From NCBI GenBank assembly GCA_014905825.1, contig JACGCN010000002.1, positions 1,736,001-1,800,000 of the forward strand: DNA of 64,000 nt, in the 5' to 3' direction. The DNA comes from Lyophyllum atratum. Its lineage: Eukaryota > Basidiomycota > Agaricomycetes > Agaricales > Lyophyllaceae. Below are positions 48,901 to 57,435 of the stretch, in pieces. Position numbers and translations under genes: made by a program. The notes beneath the pieces were generated by a model. The model made no database searches, was not told the DNA's origin, and was given only the letters and a program-made list of their open reading frames with translations. How positions within the stretch are numbered: the first letter of the stretch is position 1; every line of letters begins with the position of its first letter.

Positions 48901-51413
48901 GGTAACGACGAACTAGTGGCTGACTGACCACTGTCCGTCGCGGTGGGCATGCTCGGCAACTCAACAAAGCTGCTCGTAGTGCTACTGCGCTCCTCGCCCT
49001 CGGAACTCATGGCATCCCAAAGCTCCAAGGCTGAGACAGTCAAGGCTGTCGTAGTTTCACCGAGGCTCGCGACCCGCAGCTGCTCAGTCTGCTCAAGGTC
49101 TATGCGGAGCCCATAAGCACTAAGTCCCGGCGGCTTCCCCGACGAGGAGGTCGCCTTGGGGGAGTTAGGGCAGTTACGCCCCAGGTGCCCAGTCTCCTTG
49201 CACCTGAAGCATTTTCCTGCCGCACGAAGCTCCTCTTCCTCTTTTTTACTGAGTTGAGGCTTGTTTGAAGGTGGTTGATCCCGGAATCGAGTCCTCGACC
49301 CTCCAGCTTTTGACTGGGAGGACTGATACGACCGGCTACCATTATAATTGCCTCGGGAAGAAGAAAAGCCAGGTGTAGCATTGGTCTTCTTGCCGAACGG
49401 CGACGTGGGTCGATTGGACCCACCACGGCGCTGTCGATCATCGCGACGATGATCTCTCGAACGCTGGGAGCGGTGTTGGCCCTGGCCATTATCATTAGAA
49501 TGGTGATTATCGCGTGAGTCTCTCACGTCGACCTTCTCAGCCATCTCCTGATACTCCGCCTCCAGGACCATAGTAGTCCAGCGGGTTTTCTCGGGAGTCA
49601 TATGCTCTCGCAGAAGGGCCTTCTTGATTTCCGAACGGAAACCATGATAGAGCTTCACGACGCGACCACGCTCGCTTTCAGTGCCCACAATGCTGAACAA
49701 TTCCTCCAAGTCAGCTACGTAGTCGCGGACCGACGACCTCCCTTGAACGAAGGTGTCGAGGCGCTTACGCTGCTGATCAATGTAATCGATCGGAAAGCAA
49801 TAGTTGAAGAGTCCGGTAAAGAACTTCTCCAATGTCCATTTGTGTGGATCAATTGACACTCTTCGGTCATAGAACTGATGTGCCTTGTCATCCAAGTATT
49901 GGGACAAGACCAGGACCTGATCACGCTCTCGAACACCACCCCACTTAAGGTAGTTGGTGCCATGCGTCAAGAACTTATTGAACTTGGTAAGGTTGGCTTG
50001 TCCTCGATATTTCTCGGGAGGTGTAGGCTTAATAAGGCTCTTTTTAGCCTTATGATTCCTTCGCCGAGAACGACGATGTCCTCGTCGATGACCAGGATGA
50101 CGACCACCTCTCGATGATCCGGAGGAACGCGACGAGCCGGTCGAGTCAGAGCCCGATTCCGACGACGATTCACTGGAACTGGAGGGGTCATCTGCCGAGG
50201 ACTCCGGGTCGGAGTCAGAGCTCGAACTGGATGAATCATCAGGAGATTCATCGCGACGTTGCTTCCCAAGGCGCGCAAATGCACGTCCAAGAGAGCTCTC
50301 AGGAGAAATCTGAGAAACAGGTTCGTAGTCCTTGTTACGTGAGCTTGAGCTAGCCTTCTTACCAGAAGACTTTTGCTCCCTCTTAGCTTTATGACTAGTG
50401 ACGGTTTTAATCAAGTCAGCTAGGTCATCAGACAGGGGAAGGGATGCCGCGCGTCCCTTCTTCTTCTTAGGTGCGGTTTTCGCTTTCTTTCGCAACCTGT
50501 CAAGCTCATGTTCAAGCTTCTTCTTAGCCTTAAGATACTTCTTAATCTGCTCTCGAGACGGAGGAGTATCCTCCCTCTCGCTTTCGCCGTCATCCTTGGA
50601 AGGGACCACCGGCTCTGCAGCTGCCGGCTCCGGATGGATGGCGTGCTTCGCATTGATTTCTGCAAGATTTTTGCGAGCGTTGAACTCCTCCAGCATGTGC
50701 TGCTGGATTTCGGGGTCCATATCTGTATCAGACAAATTAGCTGCTCCCCAATTGCGTGGGTCCACAGCTTTCTGTTTACGGCGTGAGGATTCACCCGTCA
50801 CCGCATCATTGACTTGGTGAGCAGGCTCGGGGAATCGGACCTGACGAACGTGTTCCGCCCTCCGATCCACGCGCTCTCTTTCGTCGGCAGTCATTGCCTG
50901 ACGGGCCGTCTCCACTGCGCGTGCTTGCACAGGAGTCAGATTGATAGGGGCTTGAGTTTCAGTGGCCCCACTCGAACGTGCATGAATCTTAGTTCCGGTA
51001 TCAGTAGTATTGGAAATACCAATTTCATTCTGATCCCCTGTAACTAAGCCAGGATCCATAGCACTAACTGCTGCTCCAAGGTGCTCGTCAGCACCTGGGC
51101 TAGTCTCTGGCGAGATCAACTCGCTGTCGACGTTTGCACCATTCTCTGAGGAATGGGCTCCATCCCCGGCCTGAGGCTCTGGGGCTACCGCGTCGTTAGA
51201 CGCAGGCATCATGAGTGCATCAGCACTCATGGAAAAAGGGTGCTGTTCGACATCATCCTCCGGATCTGAGAGATCCGATGAAGCCGAGCGCTCTCGGTCG
51301 GATGCAATTTCGTCGAACAAGCTGACAGGTCGCCCAGTCGTGCGCACAGCACTAGGGCGAAGATGAAGTGCTCCTCGACCGCGCCGGTCACGAAGAGCAT
51401 ATCTAGATGACAT
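42933..51413 (-). CDS. Gag-Pol polyprotein of a chromovirus with an extra C-terminal domain
   Basis: Single frame of 2,826 residues from MSSRYALRDRRGRGALHL. A long acidic/Ser-rich N-terminus is followed by Gag (PTPPEKYRGQANLTKFNKFL, around residue 440) and a zinc knuckle CFRCKETGHLGRNCP (about 740). Then come an aspartic protease with ALVDSGSLGDF (about 1250), reverse transcriptase with VYLDDIIIYSDS (about 1565) and RNase H with FTDHKGLIHLL (about 1790). Integrase has the zinc-binding HSLLAHLGARKTL and CESCTTC, then GIDFVGPL, SDRDTLF and ETDGSTERAN (about 2100-2260). A chromodomain-like segment (WAADKILAHAGSKTHSIFEV, about 2460) follows. The last 280 residues, from MSDIVERPVQHYKLPNNVYF, match nothing I know in such elements and end in a Lys/Arg-rich coiled tail. 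No frame break anywhere. Confidence 0.95.
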   Translation of the reverse strand: MSSRYALRDRRGRGALHLRPSAVRTTGRPVSLFDEIASDRERSASSDLSDPEDDVEQHPFSMSADALMMPASNDAVAPEPQAGDGAHSSENGANVDSELISPETSPGADEHLGAAVSAMDPGLVTGDQNEIGISNTTDTGTKIHARSSGATETQAPINLTPVQARAVETARQAMTADERERVDRRAEHVRQVRFPEPAHQVNDAVTGESSRRKQKAVDPRNWGAANLSDTDMDPEIQQHMLEEFNARKNLAEINAKHAIHPEPAAAEPVVPSKDDGESEREDTPPSREQIKKYLKAKKKLEHELDRLRKKAKTAPKKKKGRAASLPLSDDLADLIKTVTSHKAKREQKSSGKKASSSSRNKDYEPVSQISPESSLGRAFARLGKQRRDESPDDSSSSSSDSDPESSADDPSSSSESSSESGSDSTGSSRSSGSSRGGRHPGHRRGHRRSRRRNHKAKKSLIKPTPPEKYRGQANLTKFNKFLTHGTNYLKWGGVRERDQVLVLSQYLDDKAHQFYDRRVSIDPHKWTLEKFFTGLFNYCFPIDYIDQQRKRLDTFVQGRSSVRDYVADLEELFSIVGTESERGRVVKLYHGFRSEIKKALLREHMTPEKTRWTTMVLEAEYQEMAEKVDVRDSRDNHHSNDNGQGQHRSQRSRDHRRDDRQRRGGSNRPTSPFGKKTNATPGFSSSRGNYNGSRSYQSSQSKAGGSRTRFRDQPPSNKPQLSKKEEEELRAAGKCFRCKETGHLGRNCPNSPKATSSSGKPPGLSAYGLRIDLEQTEQLRVASLGETTTALTVSALELWDAMSSEGEERSSTTSSFVELPSMPTATDSGQSATSSSLPSLQSVTDSSNSSSMYTTEEDLPQGDSSDKNSSEGPPPLQSVSDSTTDDDSDGSRTDDFVDYHSVAESASDPEFAGSSDSENNDFFQHVVLAPRTEEFDEFPFEIEHPEKRLHLLELAEGPRRQLGFAPARKLEYMLELMQPYPGDPENVLQFRSKRFGVVDFGDELLVGDRFRDSFDAISLAAVLRPGFELGTWYAIRCAERAGVPLTRAMQFRSTFTSNSDVWGWNARQVLETGIPYPGDLPSDAMRLGRFSVTRLTPDSDTFVIHDRALDFRVEIHEVHLQNIKFDLINWYTKKLRVTYQALEDNAFCPPYDPHYDPGCLYDGPMPPQLADSEYTDDQIRVWASGLSRLRLLETGDQFRVLELNGQQVEAGTYPAIQRNSAYTRDPARFVPKPLVIVVNINGHPARALVDSGSLGDFVSSTLAQQLGLKKKELKSPVPVQLAVQGSRSRVNFGTTARFEYQNIKEDRYFDVMNLSGYDLILGTPWLWQHRITFGVNPSRVVIGSALSLPMGGEGVTRLASRSMAMYEENLERIREELREYARPICKKASETSLPPLRAINHEIPLINPDLIYPWRPSRCPEAMRQQWTEKRDAYIKSERWKVTSQGNSVAMLLIPKPGKAGEPPKLRTAVDLRPRNANTVKRSSPLPDIDGILRRVSKGRYRSILDGQDAYEQIRIIPEHVERTTVTTPDGNMVSNVIQIGDCNAPATYQALMNHLFSPYIGRFMDVYLDDIIIYSDSLEDHIKHVRLIIDILRREKLYLGEKKLHFLCSEMKVLGRIVDDNGIRMDPDKVDALMKWKTPTNRDLLRGFLGAAGYLADDIDRVRIPMGILHGLTGDTVPFRWEYTHQRAFEDIKRLASTCRDHHRRPLDYSSGAPPVNVVTDGCGTGVAGVVSQGADWRTADVAAFYSAKLNSAQQNYPVHEIEMLAGVETMLRHRDILQGVKFKWFTDHKGLIHLLNQKNLSGRQARWMEKIAEFDFEVGYVPGVENILSDALSRLYSYDEPGTVRARSEYTYHDVIDNDGLGRHLVSMPVLVGLEGESAGLPDAEGAGGGSQTASASLPPGTRRRRQRPEDVPAETGRPETSKEFAARTSRGFVLKGPQQRKEGEGNQQPPKLTIRLPARTRAAERLDHTANQTTQKTSSLEQTFEQQMSDQSKALSEMLERIQPVSLEELLSGSRKPVDLLASVRGQYKNDTIFAKVFEKPREYKNFEATKDELLYLNTADRKVLCIPSITVEGRSLREVVISEAHSLLAHLGARKTLAYLRDHVWWKDMSRDVYSYCESCTTCSRTKPSNQKPYGLLNPLPVPTLPWEAIGIDFVGPLPESKDRDATYDSITVIIDLLTGMVHLVPSRTNYTARNVAELVFAEIYKHHGLPKAIISDRDTLFTSLFWTHLQSLVGTQLKMSSAYHPETDGSTERANRTIVQMIRQCVGPTQKDWVAKLPAIEFAINSARSESTGYAPFFLNSGRMPRSMVWDSAPATEYPGVRVFAQRLKSAIMAAHDSILAARVKQTRAANRKRQMAPFSEGDMAYVSTKNMNFPKGLARKLIPKFVGPYLLLRDFNNNSFRVQLPSDMLQRGIHDVFHSSLLRIHHPNDDRLFPGRLYQQVADAGEHDSEWAADKILAHAGSKTHSIFEVLWKAGDRSWLQYQQAEELNLIKPYLEALGVETISELPEGTGTPPSDDPQVFLGNLQFPATYNLSSNPPSHSLSPTDPFNTLSELRLCSAVPQSTYTPSSSSSTYSAPHAMSDIVERPVQHYKLPNNVYFEEAEGMIVAREVGSPDNALYAAHVNQLAAYIQFDASIRASRDLTEYYFPPAGYHDFARAFNSDASYACKFSVWRVKEVIWECSTFSIPASVFNIAYFDPRYKNLHTVRLIDKYGNLNEEKWDQVIDAILRPHSDSARNERRRDEQKQKTEQKKRRQEEGVPAEVLEAHRANRRRSKKPRTAVGERAATPEGLTAARKELDNATPGPSKANDTQMGEPGASQ

Positions 51414-51549
51414 ATTTGTTAGCAAAATGAATTGGTTGGTGACTCACAATGTTGGAATTCCTGGTTGATCAGACCAAGAGGGCCCAGAGGATGCGAGTCG
51501 GGAAAACGAGTTGAGAAAGTTAAGCTAGGAGTTGTTCCTGTTCAAAATA

Positions 51550-51763
51550 TGTTGCGGTAGCGTGATGTCACGGTAACGCAGCAAGGGAAAGGGTAGTCTT
51601 CACTCGATAGAACAGAGGTAAGTCCTAGAATTCGGGAAAGACTATCTATCAATACGACAGGAGGCCTTATATACTGGTAGAAATGGATGAGTAAGTAAGG
51701 TAGAGTAAGCGGGAGTAATGTATGATGTCCATGTGGCTGGTAAGCGGTCACGCTCCCGCTACA
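51550..51763 (-). repeat. 5' LTR of the chromovirus
   Basis: 214 bp, same ends and sequence as 42576-42789. In element orientation it drives transcription toward lower coordinates. Confidence 0.95.
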
Positions 51764-51768
51764 CCTTG
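51764..51768. repeat. target site duplication, right copy (ccttg)
   Basis: Matches 42571-42575. A 5-bp duplication is normal for Ty3/gypsy integrase. Confidence 0.93.
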
Positions 51769-53926
51769 CAACAACCTATTTCCTGACACTATTAAAGTCT
51801 TTACATCGCTAGCGGAGATTCCTGTTGCGAAACCGAAGGACCACATCATAGAGCCTCAGACGGATGACGATGTTCCACAACGCTGGCCTCCACATCGGGG
51901 CCGGGAAAAGACGCGCAGACTCCAACAGTCCAGGCGCCATGACCTGCTTGCCTGTGATACCCCAGGGGAGTTCTGGAAGCTGATTCGGAGCTGGACAGAC
52001 TCTCGCCGTGTGGCACCTGAGGTGTCACTGGAAGACCTCACGGAGGAGCTTTGTGCAAGGATGAATGCACCAGCCCAACTCCCGGACTCCTTCAATGCCA
52101 AACAGCTACAACTTAACAAGCTGCTGGCGGCTGCCCTGCCTGAACGCAGTGTGGACACTACCCCGGATGGTCTATTCTCCCGCCCATTCACTGAGGACGA
52201 GATTGCATGGGGAAAGCGCCATGTGAAATCACACACTATGGACAGTGCAGTGGGGGCCGATGGGTATTCCTACAAAGACATCATGGCCATTCCCAATGGG
52301 AAGATCGCCGCCCTGTTTGCGGAATGTCTTGCAAAAATGGAGATTCCGTCACGCTGGCTAGCATCCTTGGTCATAGGCATCCCAAAGCCCAAGAAGGACG
52401 CGTCACTGCCCAAGAACTACAGGCTAATTGTGCTTGAAAGCTGTCTCCTGAAGTTCTTTACTCTGCTAATTGACAGACGTGTGCGAGAGTATGTGGACAG
52501 GCATGACATTCTCCCGGACTCACAGAATGGGTTCCGGACAGGGTTCCGCACGAATAACAACCCATTCATCTTGCGGACCATGGCAGACAAAGCGAGCGCA
52601 ATGAACCAGACTCTGTACATTGCATATATTGACCTAAAGAACGCGTTTCCGTGGACCGACAGGGAGACATTGTGGGTCAAGCTGAATGCCTGGGGGATAT
52701 CAGGTGCACTCATAAGCTGGCTGCAGAAACTCTACCGCAGCATGTCGTACCTGGTGCGGATGGACGGTCAGATGTCCCATAGATTTTTGTGCACGCTCGG
52801 GCTACTAACGGGTGATCCTGGCTCGCCGGGTATATGGAATGTGCATCTTGCAGATTTTGTGGTGAGTGAGTACCCAGGGGACATCACTCTCGATGGCATA
52901 CCCACATCACAGCTGGAACAGGCGGATGACATAGCACTAGTAACACTTTGCCCTGTCGCATTTCAGGGCAAGCTCAGTGACCTTGTGGGATGGGCAGCTG
53001 ACAATGGGTGTGAGGTCCAATTCGAGAAGTGCGTCTTCTGCATGAAGGGTGCGAAGCCCAAGCGGAAGCACGACTTCTACCTGGGAACACACAAGCTGGA
53101 AGAGGTGAATGACTTCCAATACGTCGGTATCCACTTTCGGGGCGGGTCGGGCAACTCCACATTTGTGGAACAGTACAGACTGAATGCCTCAAAGGCGATG
53201 CGGGTCGCAAACATGTGTTTAGGCGTACAGCGCATTGTAGGTGACATGCCTGTATGGGAGTCGCGGACACTGTACATGGCTCGAGTTGACCCCTACCTGA
53301 CTGCGGGATGTGAGGTAGTACTGGATACGGTCACTAGCCAGAGGGAGAGCCTGGAGAAGGTACAACATTACTATCATTACTATGTCCGACGGATGTTGGG
53401 CATACAGGCACGGTCCATGCGAGCAGTGCTCTTCTCCGAGACAGGCTTGATGCCCATCAGGTATCGGAGGGTGCTACTGGCCCTGAAGTATCTCCTCCAC
53501 ATCCTTGATCTTCCTCTTGACCGGCTGGTCGTCAGGGCAATGTCGGAATCCTATCGTTTGGCGCTGCGCGGGCTGGGATCCTGGTTCACGGACATGAGGA
53601 CAGTACTTGCCAACCTCCCGGTCCCCGTCCTCTGGTTCTTACCGGATGGTGGCCTAACAAGACAGGGCGTGGAGGAACTCATCCTAAGGGTCGAGCGTTC
53701 CGCTGAGGAGTGGATTGACAATGTTATCTCGTCCTCCGACAAGACACGGGACCTCCTGAGTGATCGCTTGGAGATGGATGGAGACAGACTCGTCAAAAAG
53801 GTCATGACCTTCCGTCACTACCTACGAGTGAAGGCTCCCAGTCATAGGAAAGCCGGGGTAGGTAAGCAAGAGCCGGTCAATGAGACACCCGTGACCAGTC
53901 ATGAAAACACCAGTGGCGGGTCATGA
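51764..53926 (+). CDS. non-LTR element polyprotein, part 2: reverse transcriptase
   Basis: Continues the frame of part 1. Reverse transcriptase motifs: PKPKKDASLPKNYRLIVLES (motif 1/2), QNGFRTGFRTNNNPF, motif A YIAYIDLKNAFPW with its Asp, motif B GLLTGDPGSPGIWN, and motif C QADDIALVTL (ADD instead of the more common FADD or YADD). A thumb-like region and a helical C-terminus with YYHYYVRRMLGIQARS and TGLMPIRYRRVLLALKYLL follow. No RNase H lies after the reverse transcriptase; it is upstream of it instead. The frame is intact for 720 codons. Confidence 0.9.
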   Translation, partial: PCNNLFPDTIKVFTSLAEIPVAKPKDHIIEPQTDDDVPQRWPPHRGREKTRRLQQSRRHDLLACDTPGEFWKLIRSWTDSRRVAPEVSLEDLTEELCARMNAPAQLPDSFNAKQLQLNKLLAAALPERSVDTTPDGLFSRPFTEDEIAWGKRHVKSHTMDSAVGADGYSYKDIMAIPNGKIAALFAECLAKMEIPSRWLASLVIGIPKPKKDASLPKNYRLIVLESCLLKFFTLLIDRRVREYVDRHDILPDSQNGFRTGFRTNNNPFILRTMADKASAMNQTLYIAYIDLKNAFPWTDRETLWVKLNAWGISGALISWLQKLYRSMSYLVRMDGQMSHRFLCTLGLLTGDPGSPGIWNVHLADFVVSEYPGDITLDGIPTSQLEQADDIALVTLCPVAFQGKLSDLVGWAADNGCEVQFEKCVFCMKGAKPKRKHDFYLGTHKLEEVNDFQYVGIHFRGGSGNSTFVEQYRLNASKAMRVANMCLGVQRIVGDMPVWESRTLYMARVDPYLTAGCEVVLDTVTSQRESLEKVQHYYHYYVRRMLGIQARSMRAVLFSETGLMPIRYRRVLLALKYLLHILDLPLDRLVVRAMSESYRLALRGLGSWFTDMRTVLANLPVPVLWFLPDGGLTRQGVEELILRVERSAEEWIDNVISSSDKTRDLLSDRLEMDGDRLVKKVMTFRHYLRVKAPSHRKAGVGKQEPVNETPVTSHENTSGGS

Positions 53927-54030
53927 AAACACCCTTGACATGTCAAGAGATGTCAATATGGCGTGTGTCTGCCAAAAAACACTGTATATTTAAAACCAGA
54001 CGTGAACCTTCATTGATTTTGGATTCGGAC

Positions 54031-55585
54031 TGCCATATTTCTCATGCAAGCTGCAGCAAGCAAGTCTGTGCCCATGTCGATTGATCAGTGATTTTGGCAC
54101 CCACATGCTATATTTGCTCTTACCAGGAACTATGGCAACTTACTGCCATATTTCTTGGAGCTGGCTATTATGGCAGCTTGCAGCCATAGTCAACTGACAC
54201 AGAAGTTGTGGTGGCTATCTGCCATATCATCCTCGGCCAGAATTTATGGCGATCTCCTGCTGAATTTTTCCTTATGGCGACCCTCTGCCATATTTGCATG
54301 AGCCGCCAATTATGGTGTCTCTACGCTATATTTCCTCCGGCCAGGATTTATGGCAATTCCTGCTACATTCTCCGTTATTGCAACCCTCTGCCATATTTTC
54401 CCGGACCACCCAGTATGGTCTCTCTCTGCCATATTTCCTTGCTTCAGCATTTATAGCAATCTCCTGCTGGATTTTACTTTATGGCAACCCTCTGCCATAT
54501 TTGCTGACTGTCCGTCATATCTCCTCGTACCAGACTTTATGGCAATCTTCTGCTAAATTATGCTTTATGGCGACCCTCCGCCATATTTCTCTGAGCCACG
54601 AATTCTGGTCTCTATCTGCCATATTTCTTTCCACCACAATGTATGGCGATTTCCTGCTGAACTTTTCTTTATGGCGACCTTCCGCTATATTTGTATGAGC
54701 CACCAATTGTGGTGTCTCTCCGCTATATTTCCTTGCTTCACAATTTATGGTAATCTCTTGCTGAATTTTTCTTTATGGCGACCGTCTGCCATATTTGCTG
54801 ACTTTCCATCATATCTCCTTGTACCAGACTTTATGGCAATCATCTGCTAGATTATGCCTTATGGCGACCCTCTGCCATATTTCTTTGAGCCACCAATTCT
54901 GGTGTCTCTCTACTATATTTCCTCTGGCCAGAATTTATGGCAATCTCCTGCTAGATTCTCCCTCATGGCGACCCTCTGCCATATTTTCCTGGGCCACCAA
55001 GTATGGTCTCCCTCTGCCATATTTCCTTGCTTCAGCATTTATAGCAATCTCTTGCTGGATTTTACTTTATGGCGACCCTCTGCCATATTTGCTGACTGTC
55101 CGTCATATCTCCTTGTACCAGACTTTATGGCAATCTTCTGCTAAATTATGCTTTATGGCGACCCTCCGCCATATTTCTCTGAGCCACCAATTCTGGTCTC
55201 TATCTGCCATATTTCTTTCCATCAGAATGTATGGCGATTTCCTGCTGAACTTTTCTTTATGGTGACCCTCCGCCATATTTCTCTGAGCCACCAATTCTGG
55301 TCTCTATCTGCCATATTTCTTTCCGCTAGAATTTATGGTGATTTCCTGCTGAACTTTTCTTTATGGCGACCTTCCGCCATATTTGTATGAGCCACCAATT
55401 ATGGTGTCTCTGCACTATATTTCCTTGCTTCAGAATTTATGGCATTCTCCTGCTACATTCTCCCTCGTGGCAACCCTCTGCCATATTTTCCTGGGCCACC
55501 AAGTACGGTTTCCCTCTGCCATATTTCCTTGAGCCACCATGTATGGTGTCTTTCTGCCATATTTCCCTGAGCTATCAAATATGGG
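54031..55585. repeat. 38-bp minisatellite with TATGGC/GCCATA inverted pairs
   Basis: Tandem units of 38 bp, consensus about GCCATATTTC..GAGCCACC AATT.TGG..TCTCTCT, alternating in places with a 28-bp shortened unit (GCTGAA-TTTTCTTTATGGCGACCCTCC), so a 66-bp pair also recurs. Each junction typically reads TATGGC-(8 nt)-GCCATA, a small inverted repeat. A higher-order period of about 588 bp is visible: the block around 54427 recurs around 55015 with few changes. Open frames through it are by-products of the repeat. It begins about 100 bp after the stop of the non-LTR element. Confidence 0.88.
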
Positions 55586-55814
55586 AACAATCTATCCTCA
55601 ATCATTTTTTCAGGCCTCATATCGCACGACTGCATGACTACACACAAGAAACTGCAAGCTGCAGCACATGGCAAGAGTGAGTTGTATTCATATTCTTCTT
55701 TCAGACACAGGATAACCCAGTATATCTCGATGCAGGCCAATCGTCTACCAGCTCTTTACCCACGGATGATGGGCTGGCCGTGGTTGAAGGCGCCTTCGGG
55801 CATATTGTCCCCCT

Positions 55815-56153
55815 GTGCGGCCATGGTTTGCGAATGGATGGCATTCTTTCCCAGTGCTCAAGTTGGAGCGTCAGATGAAGGACTCGAAGGAGGGTGTGAT
55901 GCTGTACACCTCACCATCAGGATGGCGGCACATAGTTTGTCGGGCATGTGTTCAAGGAGCGGCAGACGATATTCGGGCGGCGCGAGCAAGGGCATGGCAC
56001 TATGCCTGGGACGATGAGATGTCACTGGTGGACCTGCCTTCACCACGAGATTGTGTGAAGAAGGGGTGGGAAGAGGGCAGTGTTGAGGGATTAGGAGAGG
56101 GTTCAAAGCGGCAGGACAATTCAAACGCATGGGGTGAGGATGATACCAATTGA
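55815..56153 (+). CDS. lineage-specific gene fragment
   Basis: A frame between the two minisatellite blocks reads LERQMKDSKEGVMLYTSPSG, WRHIVCRACVQGAADDIRAA, RARAWHYAWDDEMSLVDLPS and ends in an acidic Gly/Asp tail. Two Cys in CRAC and the Trp-rich helix suggest a folded protein. The start is unclear (the frame opens mid-way without a good Met), so an upstream exon is probable. Family not recognised. Confidence 0.4.
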   Translation: MRPWFANGWHSFPVLKLERQMKDSKEGVMLYTSPSGWRHIVCRACVQGAADDIRAARARAWHYAWDDEMSLVDLPSPRDCVKKGWEEGSVEGLGEGSKRQDNSNAWGEDDTN

Positions 56154-56233
56154 TTGATACCAACTTGAACTTGTATGCGCCTCACTGGTTGTGCAATGAA
56201 AGTTGACTTTCCCCGGAGCAACTGCCTACTCTT

Positions 56234-56552
56234 CGCCATATCACCTCATGCCGGAGTTTATGGTGCTCAATTTCCATTTATAGTGACCCTTTGCCCTTTT
56301 TCCACACACCAGCAATTATGGCGACTCTCTGCCATTTTTCCTCGTGCCAGCAATTATGGCGACTCTCTGCCATTTTTCCTCGTGCCAGCAATTATTGCGA
56401 CTCCCTGCCATTTTTCCTCATGCCAGCAATTATTGCGACTCCCTGCTATTTTTCCTTGTGCTAGCGATTATGGCGACTCTCAGCCATTTTCCTAGCTGCA
56501 ATTATAGCAACTTTCTGCCATCTTTGCTCGTGCCAGCGGTTATGGCCATCTC
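56234..56552. repeat. second block of the 38-bp minisatellite
   Basis: Shorter and more regular: units of GCCATTTTTCCTCGTGCC plus AGCAATTATGGCGACTCTCT, exactly 38 bp, at least four in a row between about 56330 and 56490. Same TATGGC...GCCAT inverted pairing as the main block, with GCCATTTTT replacing GCCATATTT. Confidence 0.85.
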
Positions 56553-56798
56553 TTACTTGATTTCTCATTACGGTCTTCTTGGCCTAATACTGATTGATGA
56601 CAATGTCTTCTCACTCAGCTAGCTCCATTTAGACTAAACCGATTGACCGGTATATGTACCTCATGCACTACTTTGATTCCGCTTCCAAAGCTATTGCTCA
56701 TACCCTGAGTTGTGAAATTCTTCTCCCAACAGCTCACTCAAAGGTAAGACAAGGCCTGCTCATTTCTTGCTGAAAAGGTTTGACCCTGAATATTGCCA

Positions 56799-57100
56799 GA
56801 TATGTACAACACTGAGTACGAGCCGGCTGCCGATGAATGGTATTTGATTCTCCAAGGCCTGTCTCCAACACACCGTAAGTGTGATGCCTGTTTATCCTTT
56901 CCATGTTCACGACCTGTATCTTGGATACATTAGAGTTTTGGTGCAAGAAAAAGGGGACCATCGTACATCTGTATGATGCTGTTCATCCCCAACAACCATA
57001 TGTCCTCCGGAGACTCATGGTTCGTCGAGACCCACCTCAATTTGAGGCTCGACTGTATACTATAGACTGCTTCCCCATTCAAACCGTTTCAAAGCAGTAG
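56799..57100 (+). CDS. 3' part of an uncharacterised gene (two exons)
   Basis: Exon DMYNTEYEPAADEWYLILQG to LSPTH, an intron gtaagt...cattag (about 56875-56932), then QFWCKKKGTIVHLYDAVHPQ, YVLRRLMVRRDPPQFEARLY and the stop after FPIQTVSKQ at 57100. The splice restores a continuous Cys/Trp-containing frame. Upstream exons probably exist but I could not fix a start. Family unknown; likely lineage-specific. Confidence 0.45.
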
Positions 57101-57435
57101 ATGTATAGTATTCTACAGATGTTATAATCCAAGCCGTTTGGTACAAAATGCAGTAGCACTAGTAATAGCAGGTGTACGTATATCTATTTGACACAAGTTA
57201 TTGCAAGCCGCTGTTGCTGACTGGTACTGCATGGCAACAACCGCACTTGGGTCCTGCAAGGTAGGCGTTCAAGCCTTCATGGTGGGTGACTTCTTTTACC
57301 TTACCAATTGTTTTTTTCAAGTTCTGGCCCCTGCTGGCCATATTATGATTCTTGGACTGCCGCTTCCGATGAGTCTGGCACGTAGCATTCAACCTATGTT
57401 TTAATTTGAGCGCTCAATTCTACAATCGACAAGAC

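Larger units (their letters stand above)
42576..51763 (-). mobile_element. complete Ty3/gypsy chromovirus
   Basis: 9.2-kb element in minus orientation: two 214-bp LTRs, one gag-pol frame, 5-bp target duplication. The LTRs appear identical base for base over 214 bp, and the frame is unbroken, so the insertion is recent and may be able to move. It landed inside the non-LTR element. The first bases after the 5' LTR (tattttgaacaggaac, minus strand from 51549) should hold the primer-binding site, but I could not match it to a tRNA. Confidence 0.96.
41447..53926 (+). mobile_element. 5'-truncated non-LTR retrotransposon split by a nested LTR element
   Basis: One plus-strand reading frame is interrupted at 42575 by a chromovirus and resumes at 51764. 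Removing the inserted element together with one copy of the 5-bp duplication restores a continuous frame (…DVDVP then CNNLFPD…). The combined protein has endonuclease, RNase H and reverse transcriptase domains and no LTRs of its own. The 5' end lacks the N-terminal half of the endonuclease, as is usual for LINE copies that stop early in reverse transcription. The 3' end is not defined; minisatellite begins about 100 bp after the stop. Confidence 0.85.

Noticed and set aside
54031..55585. Several 60-150 residue open frames, and a CRISPR-like look, in the repeat region
   Set aside because: The frames only translate the 38-bp unit. There are no unique spacers between identical repeats, and this is a eukaryotic genome, so it is a minisatellite.
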